From Membranipora membranacea (lineage: Eukaryota; Bryozoa; Gymnolaemata; Cheilostomatida; Membraniporidae): a stretch of DNA of 64,000 bases. Below, one piece after another: positions 63,705 through 64,000 of this stretch (its first letter is position 1; every line of letters begins with the position of its first letter). Position numbers and translations under genes: made by a program. Below the pieces are notes generated by a model. It worked only from the letters and a program-made list of their open reading frames with translations. It did no database searches and was not told the DNA's origin. Where the stretch lies: positions 18,962,025-19,026,024 of the forward strand of contig OU612070.1 of NCBI GenBank assembly GCA_914767715.1, given 5' to 3'.

Positions 63705-64000
63705 CTGTAATTATGTCAACATACACATTGTCTCTTATTTAAACTTAATGGCAAGACAGGTTTATATGATAGCAAGATAAAACATGATGTTATGGGTATG
63801 GCTCACACTAATCAAATGATACAGTACAAGCATGTGTATCTCTGATAGAACACCCTTCAAAATTGAATCAGAATGAATGAGGGTGGGTGCACATTTGATG
63901 ATGTATATGATGTAAAGAAGTAGTGTAACATTGAAGTCAGTGTGCGCTTGTGTGGACGATCAAGTACAGACAGACATCAATCTCATACAAATAGAAAGGG
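63705..64000 (-). other. LRRC9 intron, right edge
   Basis: No exon is seen between 63705 and the end of the window. The next upstream LRRC9 exon lies beyond it. Confidence 0.55.

Overview
The window is nuclear DNA of a metazoan animal. It is AT-rich, its genes are split by many GT-AG introns of about 0.1-3.3 kb, and all three genes are animal or eukaryotic families. I could not place the species. The intron sizes, the CR1/L2-like LINE and the many short foldback elements suggest an invertebrate.

Layout. (1) 134-2313, + strand: the last two visible coding exons of POLE2, the B subunit of DNA polymerase epsilon; the rest lies off the left edge. (2) 2314-11848: about 9.5 kb with no recognised coding exon, a possible untranslated exon and a strong G-quadruplex motif. 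(3) 11890-42204, + strand: a complete receptor tyrosine kinase of the ALK/LTK family. I assembled 25 coding exons; all splice phases agree and they give 1,205 codons plus stop. Order: signal peptide, two MAM-like domains, ALK-type glycine-rich region, small Cys-rich module, one membrane helix, juxtamembrane segment with a Tyr-Tyr pair, kinase domain, short tail. The kinase has all catalytic residues, but lacks the family's YxxxYY activation-loop signature, and the 97-residue tail has no tyrosine. (4) 42205-43959: tail-to-tail intergenic gap. (5) 63704-43960, - strand: LRRC9, a large leucine-rich-repeat protein; 22 exons give 1,180 codons plus stop, and the N-terminal part lies off the right edge.

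The introns carry many mobile-element remains: a 5'-truncated LINE antisense in LRRC9 that has lost the two catalytic aspartates of its reverse transcriptase and abuts a splice donor; MITE-like elements with long inverted arms (46855-47369, 37667-38371); small foldbacks and palindromes, including a family sharing ATCACAGAGT; tRNA-like sequences at 24554 and 27109; and a collagen-like 9-bp-period minisatellite next to an ALK splice acceptor.

The three genes have no known joint pathway: DNA replication, ligand-driven tyrosine-kinase signalling, and a conserved LRR protein. They are simply neighbours, although POLE2 and LRRC9 also share human chromosome 14, which may be a trace of ancient synteny. 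Exon boundaries come from reading splice sites, reading frame and recalled family sequences; no alignment or transcript data were available.
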